The notes: generated by a model from the letters alone, not told the origin. Shown: positions 1-10,489, counted from the stretch's first letter. The stretch: 64,000 nt of DNA from Ramlibacter agri (GCF_012927085.1 NZ_JABBFX010000001.1:3720001-3784000), one strand, 5' to 3'. Numbers and translations: made by a program.

Positions 1-180
1 GACATCGTCAACACCGGCGCCGCCGGCACGCCGCTGACCACCGCCGACCGCGCGCTGCTGACGGTGGACGTGTGGGAACACGCGTACTACATCGACTACC
101 GCAACGCCCGCCAGAAGTTCGTCGAGACCTTCTTCGACAAGCTGGTGAACTGGGACTTCGCCGCCAAGAACTTTGGTTGA
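1..180 (+). CDS. sodB: Superoxide dismutase [Fe/Mn], C-terminal fragment
   Basis: The window opens inside this gene; the last 59 codons are visible and end at TGA 178-180. The fragment contains [13 protein letters not shown], the C-terminal metal-binding signature of Fe/Mn superoxide dismutases, in which the Asp and His are metal ligands, and then the usual amphipathic tail ending in AKNFG. The enzyme dismutates superoxide in the cytoplasm. Fe versus Mn preference cannot be decided from this part. The gene ends 15 bp before a strong bidirectional terminator shared with the convergent DUF192 gene. Confidence 0.93.
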   Translation, partial: DIVNTGAAGTPLTTADRALLTVDVWEHAYYIDYRNARQKFVETFFDKLVNWDFAAKNFG

Positions 181-193
181 CGTCTCGCATGAA

Positions 194-223
194 TGAAAAA
201 GGCCGCTCACGCGGCCTTTTTCA
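194..223. terminator. Bidirectional rho-independent terminator
   Basis: AAAAAGGCCGC, loop TCAC, GCGGCCTTTTT forms a stem of about 11 bp with an A-run on one side and a T-run on the other. It can therefore stop transcription in both directions, between the SOD gene (plus) and the DUF192 gene (minus), whose stop codon lies at its edge. Confidence 0.9.
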
Positions 224-661
224 TTTGGCGAAGGGCTGGCCCGCGAGCACGGCTCCGGCCTTGATCCCCTTCTTGGCGAACCAGCCCTTGTTCATCTCCA
301 GGACGTAGCGCACCGGCTCCCTGGAGCAGTGCGAGTCCTCGGTCTGGGGCTTCATGTCCTCGATGTTGACGATGCGGCCGTCGTCGGCGACGAAGGCGAC
401 CGACAGCGGCAACAGGGTGTTCTTCATCCAGAAGCACTGCTGGCTCGGGTACTCGAACACGAACAGCATGCCTTCGTGCTGCGGCATGGACTTGCGGAAC
501 ATCAGCCCGATCATGCGCTGCTCGTTGGTGGCGGCGACCTGGGCGTCGATCTGGTGCATGCCGGCGGACAGCTTCACCCGCGGCAGGTCCATCTGGGGCG
601 CGTCCTGCGCCAGTGCGAGGGTGGCGGCGCAGGCCGCGGCCAGGGCAATCAGCTTCTTCAT
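221..661 (-). CDS. DUF192 family exported protein
   Basis: 146 aa starting at MKKLIALAAACAATLALAQ, a clear Sec signal peptide. A longer in-frame extension to 709 was rejected because it would bury the signal peptide and run into the upstream terminator. The mature part has the DUF192 hallmarks: ATNEQRMIGLMFRKSMPQ, then a hydrophobic FVFEYP stretch, FWMKNTLLPLSVAF and VRYVLEMNKGWF. DUF192 proteins are small single-domain secreted or periplasmic proteins of unsettled function. The family call is firm and the role unknown. It is a single-gene unit converging on the SOD gene. Confidence 0.88.
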   Translation of the reverse strand: MKKLIALAAACAATLALAQDAPQMDLPRVKLSAGMHQIDAQVAATNEQRMIGLMFRKSMPQHEGMLFVFEYPSQQCFWMKNTLLPLSVAFVADDGRIVNIEDMKPQTEDSHCSREPVRYVLEMNKGWFAKKGIKAGAVLAGQPFAK

Positions 662-693
662 GGTGTGTATTGTGCGTCTTGCGCGAGGCCCCA

Positions 694-720
694 AGAAAAA
701 TGCCCGCACGCGGCGGGCAT
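694..720 (-). terminator. Rho-independent terminator of the 741-932 gene
   Basis: Read on the minus strand: ATGCCCGC, a 5-nt loop, GCGGGCAT, then TTTTTCTT. It lies about 20 bp beyond the stop of the small exported protein gene and upstream of the DUF192 gene. Confidence 0.85.
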
Positions 721-740
721 CGTTCTCGCGAAGGCCTGGA

Positions 741-932
741 TCAGGACTTCTTTTCTTCGGCCTTGGTTTCCTTCTTGGCCGAAGACTTGTGGGAGGACTT
801 CTTCTTGTGGGTGGCCTTCTTCTCGGACTTGGCGGCCTTCGGCGCGGAAGCGTCGGCGGCGGGCGTGGTCTGGGCGAAGGCGCCGGTCACGGCGAAGGCG
901 GAAACGAGCAGCGCGGCGAGCAGCTTGGTCAT
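741..932 (-). CDS. Small exported Lys/Ser-rich protein
   Basis: 63 aa. The N-terminus MTKLLAALLVSAFAVTGAFAQ is a textbook Sec signal peptide with an AFA-Q cleavage site. The remaining 42 residues are low-complexity, with repeated KK/EKK and Ser/His/Thr, ending KAEEKKS, and strongly basic. It is paralogous to the gene at 1097-1354: same signal-peptide start M(S/T)KLLAAL and the same EEKKS end. Similar short proteins occur widely in Comamonadaceae without an assigned function. It has its own terminator, and its leader contains a 6-bp hairpin (981-995). A histone-like role is unlikely because of the export signal. Confidence 0.75.
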   Translation of the reverse strand: MTKLLAALLVSAFAVTGAFAQTTPAADASAPKAAKSEKKATHKKKSSHKSSAKKETKAEEKKS

Positions 933-1051
933 GGCGAATGAGTCCTTTCGGGAATGGTCCGGTTTTTCAGGAATGCATCCTCCCGCTATGCGGGAAGGCC
1001 CATCCGTAACGGCGGCTCACGCCAGGCGGTTGACAGGGATCGACCCCTAAA

Positions 1052-1080
1052 TGAAAAAGCCCGCCAGAGGCGGGCTTTGC
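1052..1080 (-). terminator. Rho-independent terminator of the 1097-1354 gene
   Basis: Minus-strand stem AAAGCCCGCC / GGCGGGCTTT with a 3-nt loop, followed by TTTTTCAT. It lies 17 bp past the stop codon. Confidence 0.88.
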
Positions 1081-1096
1081 ACGAAGAGTGAGTCGA

Positions 1097-1354
1097 TTAC
1101 GACTTCTTCTCTTCCTTCTTCTCTTCGGTCTTGGCGGCTTCCTTCTTGGAGGCCTTCTTGTCAGCCTTGGCGGCCTTGGTGGCCTTCTTCTTTTCGGCCT
1201 TCGCTTCCTTCTTCGCTTCGGCCTTGGCCGGAGCGGCGGCGGCCGCGGGGGCGGCAGCGGCGGCGGGAGCAGCAGCCGGGGCGGCGGCGGGAGCTTGCGC
1301 GAACACGGCGGCGGACATCAGGCCGGCAACCAGGGCGGCGAGGAGCTTGCTCAT
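1097..1354 (-). CDS. Small exported Ala/Lys-rich repeat protein
   Basis: 85 aa. MSKLLAALVAGLMSAAVFAQ is a signal peptide. Residues 21-43 are an Ala-Pro repeat, and residues 44-85 are Lys/Glu/Ala-rich in KAEAKKEAKAEKKKATKAAK style, predicted helical and highly charged, ending EEKKEEKKS. It is a paralogue of the 741-932 protein, with the same orientation and terminator arrangement. The start at 1354 was chosen over a much longer in-frame reading because the signal peptide begins here and GGAACG lies just upstream. Function is unknown; an envelope or cell-wall-associated polycation is one possibility. Confidence 0.75.
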   Translation of the reverse strand: MSKLLAALVAGLMSAAVFAQAPAAAPAAAPAAAAAPAAAAAPAKAEAKKEAKAEKKKATKAAKADKKASKKEAAKTEEKKEEKKS

Positions 1355-1485
1355 TGGAATCGTTCCTTCAGAGTGGATCGTTTTTGAAAACGCCCGTCGC
1401 GATATTGCGGCAGACACTTCCGAAACGCGGCAATGAAAGCGGCGGTTGACACTGCCCCGTAAAGATCGTGTGTGCGGTTCGCCGC

Positions 1486-1491
1486 TAGAAT
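1486..1491 (+). promoter_or_regulatory. Candidate -10 element (TAGAAT) of icd
   Basis: TAGAAT ends 10 bp before the icd ATG, so a transcript starting about 7 nt downstream would have a leader of only a few bases. No matching -35 hexamer is seen 16-18 bp upstream. The same motif recurs before clpS, panE and the 2887 lipoprotein gene. Confidence 0.45.
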
Positions 1492-1501
1492 CTTCGCCAC
1501 A

Positions 1502-2758
1502 ATGGCTTACCAGCATATCCAGGTCCCCGCGGAGGGCCAGAAGATCACGGTCAACGCCGACATGTCCCTGAACGTGCCGGACCAGCCGATCATCCCTTAC
1601 ATCGAGGGCGACGGCACCGGGGTCGACATCACGCCGGTCATGCTGAAGGTCGTGGATGCCGCGGTGGAACATGCCTACCGCGGCAAGCGCAGGATCCACT
1701 GGATGGAGATGTTCGCCGGCGAGAAGGCCACGCGCGTCTACGGGCCCGACGTCTGGCTGCCGGACGAGACGCTGCAGGCCGCGCGCGAATATGTCCTCTC
1801 CATCAAGGGCCCGCTGACCACGCCGGTGGGCGGCGGCATCCGTTCGCTGAACGTGGCCCTGCGCCAGCAGCTGGATCTCTATGTCTGCCTGCGCCCGGTG
1901 CAGTACTTCAAGGGCGTGCCTTCGCCGCTGAAGGAGCCGGAGAAGACCAACATGGTGATCTTCCGCGAGAACTCGGAAGACATCTACGCCGGCATCGAGT
2001 TCGAGGCGGGCAGCGAGAAGGCGAAGAAGCTGATCGCCTTCCTCGAGAAGGACATGGGGGTGCGCACGATCCGCTTCCCCGAGACCTCCGCCGTCGGCGT
2101 CAAGCCGGTGTCCATCGAAGGCACCGAACGCCTGGTGCGCAAGGCCTACCAGTACGCCATCGACAACGACAGGCCCTCCGTGACGCTGGTGCACAAGGGC
2201 AACATCATGAAGTTCACCGAAGGCGGCTTCCGCGACTGGGGCTATGCCCTGGCCAGGAAGGAGTTCGGCGCGGAGGCCATCGACGGCGGGCCGTGGATGA
2301 AGTTCAAGAACCCGCGCACCGGCCGCGACATCGTCGTCAAGGACGCGATCGCCGACGCCTTCCTGCAGCAGATCCTGATGCGGCCGGCGGAGTACAGCGT
2401 GGTCGCCACGCTCAACCTGAACGGCGACTACATTTCCGACGCGCTGGTCGCGCAGGTGGGCGGCATGGGCATCGCCCCCGGCGCGAACATGAGCGACTCG
2501 GTCGCCATGTTCGAGGCCACCCACGGCACGGCGCCCCGCTACGCCGGCAAGGACTACGTGAACCCCGGCTCGGAGATCCTGTCGGCCGAGATGATGCTGC
2601 GCCACATGGGTTGGACCGAGGCCGCCGACCTGATCATCAAGTCGCTGGAGAAGGCCGTCCAGTCGAAGAAGGTCACCTACGACTTCGCGCGGCTCATGGA
2701 AGGCGCCACGCAGGTCAGTTGCTCGGGCTTCGGCCAGGTGATGATCGACCAGATGTGA
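1502..2758 (+). CDS. icd: Isocitrate dehydrogenase, NADP-dependent, homodimeric type
   Basis: 418 aa, close to the 416 aa of E. coli Icd. It oxidatively decarboxylates isocitrate to 2-oxoglutarate in the TCA cycle (cytoplasm). Visible signatures are the N-terminal [14 protein letters not shown], the [13 protein letters not shown] substrate/phosphorylation loop (Ser115 matches the serine modified by AceK in E. coli), the C-terminal metal/cofactor region [19 protein letters not shown], and [19 protein letters not shown]. The start at ATG 1502 is the family start; an in-frame extension to 1472 would cross the TAGAAT element. It is monocistronic and closed by the hairpin at 2778. A second, unrelated IDH lies 2 kb downstream. 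Confidence 0.97.
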   Translation: MAYQHIQVPAEGQKITVNADMSLNVPDQPIIPYIEGDGTGVDITPVMLKVVDAAVEHAYRGKRRIHWMEMFAGEKATRVYGPDVWLPDETLQAAREYVLSIKGPLTTPVGGGIRSLNVALRQQLDLYVCLRPVQYFKGVPSPLKEPEKTNMVIFRENSEDIYAGIEFEAGSEKAKKLIAFLEKDMGVRTIRFPETSAVGVKPVSIEGTERLVRKAYQYAIDNDRPSVTLVHKGNIMKFTEGGFRDWGYALARKEFGAEAIDGGPWMKFKNPRTGRDIVVKDAIADAFLQQILMRPAEYSVVATLNLNGDYISDALVAQVGGMGIAPGANMSDSVAMFEATHGTAPRYAGKDYVNPGSEILSAEMMLRHMGWTEAADLIIKSLEKAVQSKKVTYDFARLMEGATQVSCSGFGQVMIDQM

Positions 2759-2777
2759 CGGTGCCTGCACCATCGAG

Positions 2778-2803
2778 GAAAGCCACCTTCGGGTGGCTTT
2801 TTC
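2778..2803 (+). terminator. Rho-independent terminator after icd
   Basis: AAAGCCACC, loop TTCG, GGTGGCTTTTT, 20 bp after the icd stop. It combines a stable UUCG-type tetraloop with a T-run. Confidence 0.9.
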
Positions 2804-2886
2804 CTTGGTGCTCCGTCGCGGGGCGCCAACAGTGCCCTCCCTAGAATGGCGCCCGCCAAAACATCCCAACAACGAGGAGGAAATTC

Positions 2887-3420
2887 ATGAAAATTCTGCC
2901 ACTGCGCCTGCTGCTCACCCTGGCCTTCGCGCTGCTCGTCCTGTGCGGCTGCGCCACGTCGCCGACGACAACGGACGGCGCCTCGCTGCGCCCGAACCAG
3001 GGCCTGCTGGCTTTCCACGTCACTTCGAACGCCGACGCCTTCCTGGGTTTCGGCGACTTTGCGAGCACCTCCACCTTCGGCAGCCGCTTCAACGAGAACA
3101 TGGTCGGCGCCAAGGGGCAACTGCGCATCAAGGCGGGCGAGACCTACTACATGGTGCCCCTGGACGCGGGTGACTACATGTTCACCAAGTTCACCGTGCA
3201 CCCGAAGTTCGCCTGGCTGCAGGCGACCAACCGCTTCAAGGTGCGCGCCAACGCCATCACCTACATCGGGCACATCAACATCAAGGTGACGGACAGCCGC
3301 TTCAGCATCCAGGCCCTGGACCACGAGCTCGAGATGCGCACCTACCTGGCCGACACCTATCCGGCCTACTTCAAGGCCATGGATTTCCAGAAGTCCTTCG
3401 CCGAACTGAGCCTGCGCTGA
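2887..3420 (+). CDS. Putative lipoprotein
   Basis: 177 aa. The N-terminus has positive residues, a Leu-rich segment and the lipobox LCGC (Cys22 lipidated), predicting an envelope lipoprotein. The mature protein (about 150 aa) has no motif I recognise; it looks beta-rich (residues 36-60, and YYMVPLDAGDYMFTKF around 93-108). A very strong ribosome site (ACGAGGAGGAAATTC) precedes ATG 2887, and TAGAAT lies at 2842-2847. The next gene starts 19 bp after the stop, so the two form an operon with the exported PPIase. The lipoprotein call is good, the function unknown. Confidence 0.8.
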   Translation: MKILPLRLLLTLAFALLVLCGCATSPTTTDGASLRPNQGLLAFHVTSNADAFLGFGDFASTSTFGSRFNENMVGAKGQLRIKAGETYYMVPLDAGDYMFTKFTVHPKFAWLQATNRFKVRANAITYIGHINIKVTDSRFSIQALDHELEMRTYLADTYPAYFKAMDFQKSFAELSLR

Positions 3421-3439
3421 AGCATCGGAGGAAGGACAG

Positions 3440-4618
3440 ATGCTTCGATCGATCATCGCATGCGTGGCGCTTGCGCTGCTTGCGGGCGGCGTGTGGGCCA
3501 GAGGCGGCGGCAGCTACATCGTCGTCGTGCCGGGAGTCGCGCCCGCCCAACCGGGCAACGCGTGCATCGCCGAGGGCGTGGCCAGCGGCCAGGAGACGAA
3601 GGCTTCGGACGGCACTCTGGTCCTGGCAACGGGCGTGCACGGCGCCAATTCCGCCCGCTGCCCGGACCCCGCCTTCCCGAACCTGGCGACGACCCAGAAG
3701 CTGGCGTCGGAGGAGGTCCGCAAGGTGCCGTCGGCGCAGTGCGTTCCCCAGGGCTCGAAGGTCGGGGACGAAGTGGTCATCCAGTTCTACGGGCTCGCGA
3801 CGGTGCTGGAGGTGAACCCCCTCGGCACCCAGTGCCGCCTCGGCATGGAGGCGACCGTCATCGGCACCGCGGCGTATCGCGCGGCCCACCCTGCACCGGC
3901 GCCTGAACCGGCGGCGCCGCAGGTGCAGGCGGCGCCGCGCGAGCCCACCGATGCGGAGATCCAGCAGGAGTACGACCGCCTCGTCGCCGCGGCCGTGCCG
4001 GTGAGGGAGTTCCACGTGCGGCACATCCTGGTGCGCACGCGGGAAGAGGCCGAATCGGCGCTGAAGGAAATCCAGTCCGGGAAGTCGTTCGCCGAAGTGG
4101 CAGGCAGGGTCTCCATCGATCCCAGCAGCCGCTTCAAGGGTGGCGACCTGGGCTGGAACGTGCCTTCGGCGTTCATCGACGAGTTCTCGAAGACCATGGT
4201 GTCGCTAGATCCCGCGGGCCTGGCGACGGAACCGACGCGCACGCGCTTCGGCTGGCATGTGATCGAGGTTCTGGCGGCCAAGACCGGCAAGGACTCGTTC
4301 CCGCCGCTGGCCACCGTGAAGGACCGGATCGCGGCGAAGCTCAGGGACACCCGTGCCGCGGCCGCACACGTCCCGGCGAAGGCCGTCTGCAGGAAGATGG
4401 TTGCGCCGGACGTCGCCGCCGCGGTCCGGGACGGCGCCCAGGGCACCGTGGTCGCGGAGATGCGCGTCGAGAACGGCAAGGTCGTGGAAATCCTGAGCTT
4501 GTCGGGGCCCGGCGTCTTCCATGCCGCCGTGACCGATGCGGTGAACAGGTACGAATGCGACCGCCTCGACCGGCCGGTGATTGCCACGCAGTCCTTTGAG
4601 TTCAAGGCGGCGAATTAG
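3440..4618 (+). CDS. Exported parvulin-type PPIase with TonB-like C-terminal domain
   Basis: 392 aa. Residues 1-20 form a signal peptide (MLRSIIACVALALLAGGVWA). The N-terminal region (about 21-140) has four Cys, suggesting disulphides, and is unassigned. A Pro/Ala linker (about 151-166) precedes a rotamase domain (about 189-282) with FHVRHILVRTREEA, GKSFAEVA and GGDLGWN, then the C-terminal FGWHVIEVL, all typical of PpiC/SurA parvulins. The last 85 residues (VCRKMVAP onward) resemble a TonB C-terminal fold: GTVVAEMRVENGKVVEI, then the aromatic FEFK end. It probably acts as a periplasmic folding factor. The combination of domains is unusual. Confidence 0.8.
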   Translation: MLRSIIACVALALLAGGVWARGGGSYIVVVPGVAPAQPGNACIAEGVASGQETKASDGTLVLATGVHGANSARCPDPAFPNLATTQKLASEEVRKVPSAQCVPQGSKVGDEVVIQFYGLATVLEVNPLGTQCRLGMEATVIGTAAYRAAHPAPAPEPAAPQVQAAPREPTDAEIQQEYDRLVAAAVPVREFHVRHILVRTREEAESALKEIQSGKSFAEVAGRVSIDPSSRFKGGDLGWNVPSAFIDEFSKTMVSLDPAGLATEPTRTRFGWHVIEVLAAKTGKDSFPPLATVKDRIAAKLRDTRAAAAHVPAKAVCRKMVAPDVAAAVRDGAQGTVVAEMRVENGKVVEILSLSGPGVFHAAVTDAVNRYECDRLDRPVIATQSFEFKAAN

Positions 4619-4638
4619 TCCAGCCGGCCCAGCTCAGG

Positions 4639-4662
4639 AGCCGTCCCCGGGCGGCTATTTTT
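4639..4662 (+). terminator. Rho-independent terminator after the PPIase gene
   Basis: AGCCGTCC / GGGCGGCT pair (one G-U wobble) around a short loop, followed by ATTTTTAT, 20 bp after the stop codon. Confidence 0.7.
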
Positions 4663-4745
4663 ATGGCCCCGGTTCCACAGCGTAAAATACCTCCTCGCAT
4701 CGTGGCGCTCGCCGACTTTCACCAACCTTCCTGAGAGACATCCCC

Positions 4746-6983
<2,238 letters not shown>

Positions 6984-7034
6984 CAGCCTGTAACGAGTGG
7001 CTGGGGCCCACAAGGGTCCTGCCGCTCATGCCTG

Positions 7035-7060
7035 GAAAGCCGCCTTTGGGCGGCTTTTTT
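7035..7060 (+). terminator. Rho-independent terminator after icd2
   Basis: AAAGCCGCC, short loop, GGCGGCTTTTTT; a 9-bp stem and a T-run about 50 bp after the stop. Confidence 0.9.
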
Positions 7061-7121
7061 CATGGCTTTGCGGGCCCGCTGCTACAAGAAAAGGCATCGG
7101 AAGAGCTGTTGGGAGATCGAG

Positions 7122-7877
7122 ATGCGCAAAGCCTTCGTGATGGCGGCCTTCGGCGCCGCGCTGGCCGCGCCCGCGGCATTCGCGGATGGCCACGGCCACG
7201 GCCATGGCCACGACAAGGACGAATGGTGGGACGGCGAGTGCCACGTCGTCCGCAAGTGGAAGCACGGCGAGGTCGAGGAAAAGCGGACCTGCCATGAGCA
7301 CCGCCCCGAGACGGTGTACGTGGTGCCGGCGCGGCCGGCGGTCATCGTGCAGCCGCAGCCGGTGATGGTGGCGCCGCCGCCCCCGCCGCAGCCTGCGATG
7401 GCCGTGGTCTATCCGCCCTGGATCGTGCAGCAGCGCGGCCAGTACGTGTACCACCCGGAATACCGGCCGGTCATGGCCACGGGCGACGCCCGGCGCTGCA
7501 ACAGCGCCAACGTGGGCCGGGTGCTGGGCGGCATCGTCGGCGGCGTGCTGGGCAACCAGATCGGCAGCGGCAACGGCCGCACGGCAGCCACCGTGGGCGG
7601 CGCCGTCGCGGGCGTGCTGGTCGGCGGCGAAGTCGGACGCCGCATCGATGCGGGCAACCAGGCCTGCGTCGGCGAGGTGCTGGAGGTGGCGCCGGTGGGC
7701 CGCCGCGTGCAGTGGGTGGAAAGCCGCACGACCTACGTCGTGACGCCCGGTCGCGTGACGGAGCGCCATGGCGCGCATTGCCGTCCCTACACGCTGGACA
7801 TGCAGGTCGGCGCCGGCTGGCAGCGCACCGAAGGCGTGGCCTGCCGCCGTCCGGGCGGCGTCTGGGTCGCCGCCTGA
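7122..7877 (+). CDS. Exported His-rich protein with glycine-zipper domain
   Basis: 251 aa from ATG 7122 (GGGAG 7 bp upstream; the longer 7062 reading is rejected because the signal peptide MRKAFVMAAFGAALAAPAAFA starts here). Right after the cleavage site comes DGHGHGHGHDKDEWWDGECH, a likely metal-binding His cluster. Residues about 85-110 are Pro/Val-rich. Residues about 127-172 are a glycine zipper of the 17-kDa-antigen type (GGIVGGVLGNQIGSG, then GGAVAGVLVGGEVGRRID). The C-terminal 75 aa have two Cys and a beta-like pattern. Probably envelope-located and membrane-inserting; the biochemical role is unknown. Confidence 0.75.
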   Translation: MRKAFVMAAFGAALAAPAAFADGHGHGHGHDKDEWWDGECHVVRKWKHGEVEEKRTCHEHRPETVYVVPARPAVIVQPQPVMVAPPPPPQPAMAVVYPPWIVQQRGQYVYHPEYRPVMATGDARRCNSANVGRVLGGIVGGVLGNQIGSGNGRTAATVGGAVAGVLVGGEVGRRIDAGNQACVGEVLEVAPVGRRVQWVESRTTYVVTPGRVTERHGAHCRPYTLDMQVGAGWQRTEGVACRRPGGVWVAA

Positions 7878-7939
7878 GCAGGTAAACGCGCGGGCCCCGG
7901 CTTGCGCGAACCCCGGCCGTTCGCCATGATCGAACGGCC

Positions 7940-9283
7940 ATGGGCCCGTTCCGTCGCGCACTTGCCTGGCTGGCCGCCATGCTGCTGGCCGCGGCAGCGC
8001 ATGCCGCGCCGGTGCTGGTGCTCGAAGTGCAGGACGCCATCGGTCCCGCCAGCGCCAGCTACATGCTGCGGGGCATCGCGCGGGCCGAGGCCGAAGGCGC
8101 GCCGCTGCTGGTGATCCGCCTGGACACGCCGGGCGGACTCGACCTCTCGATGCGGCAGGTGATCCAGGCCATTCTTGCCTCGCGGGTCCCGGTGGCCGTC
8201 TACGTCAGTCCGGAAGGCGCGCGGGCCGCCAGCGCCGGCACCTACATCCTCTATGCAGCCCACATCGCGGCGATGGCGCCGGCGACCACGCTGGGCGCGG
8301 CCACGCCGGTAGCCATCGGCATCGGCGGCGAGCGCAAGCCGGCGGCGCCGGCCAGCGCGGCGTCTGCGGTCGCCGGCCCGGCCGACCCGATGACCGCCAA
8401 GCAGGTACACGACGCCGCGGCCTACATCCGCGGGCTGGCCCAGCAACGCGGCCGCAATGCCGAGTGGGCCGAGCGGGCCGTGCGCGAGGCGGTGACGCTG
8501 ACCGCCAGCGAGGCCGTGCGCGAGCACGTGGTCGACCTGGTGGCCAAGGACGTGCCCGACCTGCTGGCCCAGGTCGATGGCCGCAAGGTGCAGCTGCAGG
8601 ACCGCGAAGTGACGCTGGCCACGCGCGGCGCGGCCACCGAGCGGCTGCTGCCCGACTGGCGCCAGCGGCTGCTGTCGGTGATTGCCAATCCCAGCCTGGC
8701 GCTGATGCTGCTGATGATCGGGCTGTATGGCCTGGCGTTCGAATTCATGTCGCCGGGCCTGGTGGCGCCGGGCGTGATCGGCGGCATCTGCCTGCTGCTG
8801 GCGCTGTTCGCGCTGCAGATGCTGCCTGTGAACTACGCCGGCCTCGGCCTGATCGTGCTGGGCATGCTGCTGCTGGCGGCCGAAATCGCCGCCCCCAGCT
8901 TCGTGCTGGGCGCGGGCGGCGCCGTTGCCTTGCTGGCGGGCGGGCTGCTGCTGTTCGACCGCGACGTGCCGGGCATGGCCGTGCCGCTGGTGCTGATCCT
9001 CGAACTGGTGGTGGCGTCGGTGGGCTTCGTGCTGCTGGCGGGCGGCATGGCCTGGCGCGCCCGCCGCCGGCCCGTGGTGACGGGCGTCGAGGAAATGATT
9101 GGCGCGAGCGGGGTGGTGCTGCCCACCGAGCCCGCCGGCGCGTGGGCCCAGGTGCGCGGCGAGCGCTGGCGCGTCGCCAGCCCCGAGCCGCTGCACGCCG
9201 GCCAGCGGGTGCGCGTGACGGCGCTGCGCGGGCTCACGCTGGACGTGCTCCCCGAACCCGAATCCCCCGGAGGACCGCGATGA
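7940..9283 (+). CDS. nfeD: NfeD-type membrane-bound serine protease
   Basis: 447 aa. A signal sequence is followed by a ClpP/crotonase-fold protease domain: RLDTPGGL, then [10 protein letters not shown] with candidate nucleophile Ser98 and candidate base Lys154 (MTAKQ), matching the Ser-Lys dyad of long NfeD homologues such as Pyrococcus PH1510. Residues about 248-365 carry four to five membrane helices, and the C-terminal 80 aa form the soluble OB-fold NfeD domain ([16 protein letters not shown] pattern). Long NfeD proteases cleave the C-terminus of partner stomatins. The partner gene follows with an ATGA overlap. Confidence 0.9.
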   Translation: MGPFRRALAWLAAMLLAAAAHAAPVLVLEVQDAIGPASASYMLRGIARAEAEGAPLLVIRLDTPGGLDLSMRQVIQAILASRVPVAVYVSPEGARAASAGTYILYAAHIAAMAPATTLGAATPVAIGIGGERKPAAPASAASAVAGPADPMTAKQVHDAAAYIRGLAQQRGRNAEWAERAVREAVTLTASEAVREHVVDLVAKDVPDLLAQVDGRKVQLQDREVTLATRGAATERLLPDWRQRLLSVIANPSLALMLLMIGLYGLAFEFMSPGLVAPGVIGGICLLLALFALQMLPVNYAGLGLIVLGMLLLAAEIAAPSFVLGAGGAVALLAGGLLLFDRDVPGMAVPLVLILELVVASVGFVLLAGGMAWRARRRPVVTGVEEMIGASGVVLPTEPAGAWAQVRGERWRVASPEPLHAGQRVRVTALRGLTLDVLPEPESPGGPR

Positions 9284-10047
9284 TCTTCAACTACGGCTTC
9301 GGAGCGCTGGTGCCGCTCATCGTGCTGCTGGCCGCCTTCTCGGTACGCATCCTGCGCGAGTACCAGCGCGGGGTCGTGTTCCAGCTGGGACGCTTCTGGA
9401 AGGTGAAGGGGCCGGGCCTGGTGCTGGTGATCCCCGGCGTCCAGCAGATGGTGCGGGTGGACCTGCGCGTGGTGACCATGGTGGTCGAGCCGCAGGACGT
9501 CATCTCGCGCGACAACGTCTCGGTGAAGGTCAACGCCGTCGTGTTCTTCCGCGTGATCGACCCGCAGAAGGCGATCATCCAGGTGGAGAACTTCCTGCTG
9601 GCCACCAGCCAGCTTGCCCAGACCACGCTGCGCGTCGTGCTGGGCAAGCACGAGCTCGACGAGATGCTGGCCGAGCGCGAGCGCCTGAACATCGACGTGC
9701 AGCAGATCCTGGACGCGCAGACCGACGCCTGGGGCGTGAAGGTCACGAACGTCGAGATCAAGGACATCGACCTGAGCGAGAACATGGTGCGCGCCATCGC
9801 CCGCCAGGCCGAGGCCGAGCGCGAGCGGCGCGCCAAGGTGATCCACGCCGAAGGCGAGAAGCAGGCCGCCGTGACCTTGCTGGAGGCCGCGCGTACGCTC
9901 GCCCAGCAGCCCGAGGCGCTGCAACTGCGTTATCTTCAGACCATGACACAAGTCGCCGGCGACCGCGCCAGCACGGTGGTGCTGCCGCTGCCGCTGGACC
10001 TGTTGCGTAGATGGAAGGCTGCCCGCACGGATGAGCCACCGCGCTGA
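9280..10047 (+). CDS. Slipin / stomatin-like SPFH membrane protein
   Basis: 255 aa starting at ATG 9280, overlapping the nfeD stop by 4 nt (translational coupling). One N-terminal membrane segment (about residues 8-22) is followed by the SPFH domain: [56 protein letters not shown] coiled-coil region with [19 protein letters not shown] comes next. Slipins oligomerise at the inner membrane and organise microdomains; partnership with NfeD is established for the family. The last residues are short and polar. Confidence 0.93.
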   Translation: MIFNYGFGALVPLIVLLAAFSVRILREYQRGVVFQLGRFWKVKGPGLVLVIPGVQQMVRVDLRVVTMVVEPQDVISRDNVSVKVNAVVFFRVIDPQKAIIQVENFLLATSQLAQTTLRVVLGKHELDEMLAERERLNIDVQQILDAQTDAWGVKVTNVEIKDIDLSENMVRAIARQAEAERERRAKVIHAEGEKQAAVTLLEAARTLAQQPEALQLRYLQTMTQVAGDRASTVVLPLPLDLLRRWKAARTDEPPR

Positions 10048-10056
10048 GCAAATGAA

Positions 10057-10078
10057 ATGGCCGCCTGGCGGCGGCCAT
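10057..10078. repeat. Inverted repeat between convergent slipin and csp genes
   Basis: ATGGCCGCC / GGCGGCCAT with a 4-nt centre. It sits between two convergent stops where a terminator is expected, but neither strand carries a real T-run after the stem (minus side only TTTCATTT). It may be a weak terminator or an mRNA-stabilising 3' hairpin. Confidence 0.45.
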
Positions 10079-10099
10079 CAGCGGCGGCGCGCAGCCGCC

Positions 10100-10420
10100 C
10101 TAGGGTTTGCTGGCGTGGTCGCCGCCGTGCCCGCCGGTGGCGTGGAACTGCGGCGCACGCACCTTGGGCTGGCGCGGCGGCCGTTCGCCGGAGCTGGGCT
10201 GCGTCTGGATGGGGCCGGGTTGCGCCTGGATGTTCTGCGCCAGCTGGCCCTTGGGGCCCTGCTGGATGTCGAACGAGACCCGCGAGCCCTGCTTGAGCGT
10301 CTTGAAGCCTTCCATCGTGATCGCTGAAAAATGAGCGAACACGTCGGAGCCACCGCCATCGGGTTCGATGAAGCCGAACCCCTTGGCGTCGTTGAACCAT
10401 TTCACTGTGCCGGTCGCCAT
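10100..10420 (-). CDS. cspA: Cold-shock-domain protein with Pro/Gln-rich tail
   Basis: 106 aa. Residues 1-67 are a cold-shock domain binding single-stranded nucleic acid: [20 protein letters not shown] with RNP1 (KGFGFI) and DVFAHFS (RNP2), ending [15 protein letters not shown]. Typical CspA proteins stop there; this one continues for about 38 residues rich in Pro, Gln, Arg and Gly ([20 protein letters not shown]), probably disordered. The gene stands alone, divergent from clpS, with a candidate promoter at 10461-10489 and a 5' leader of about 30 nt, much shorter than the E. coli cspA thermosensor leader. Family call firm; csp subtype uncertain. Confidence 0.92.
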   Translation of the reverse strand: MATGTVKWFNDAKGFGFIEPDGGGSDVFAHFSAITMEGFKTLKQGSRVSFDIQQGPKGQLAQNIQAQPGPIQTQPSSGERPPRQPKVRAPQFHATGGHGGDHASKP

Positions 10421-10460
10421 GCTGTGCGCCCCCGTTTTTCTTCCCTCAATGCGGTCCGAG

Positions 10461-10489
10461 AGTTTCGTTCACTCGGGCTCAGCTGTCAA
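10461..10489 (-). promoter_or_regulatory. Candidate sigma-70 promoter of the csp gene
   Basis: Minus strand: perfect -35 TTGACA (10489-10484), a 17-bp spacer and a weak -10 GAAACT (10466-10461). The start of transcription would fall near 10454, about 33 nt before the ATG. Confidence 0.45.

Noticed and set aside
1097..1354. Histone H1-like or phasin-like DNA/granule-binding protein
   Set aside because: The Ala/Lys tail is similar in composition, but the clear Sec signal peptide places it outside the cytoplasm.
1446..1451. Perfect TTGACA upstream of icd as its -35 box
   Set aside because: It lies 34 bp before the TAGAAT -10, twice the normal spacing, and no other -10 sits 16-18 bp away. It is part of the 11-mer shared with the minus-strand small-protein gene.
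10057..10078. Bidirectional rho-independent terminator between the slipin and csp genes
   Set aside because: The stem is good but neither side has a T-run, so it is listed only as an inverted repeat.
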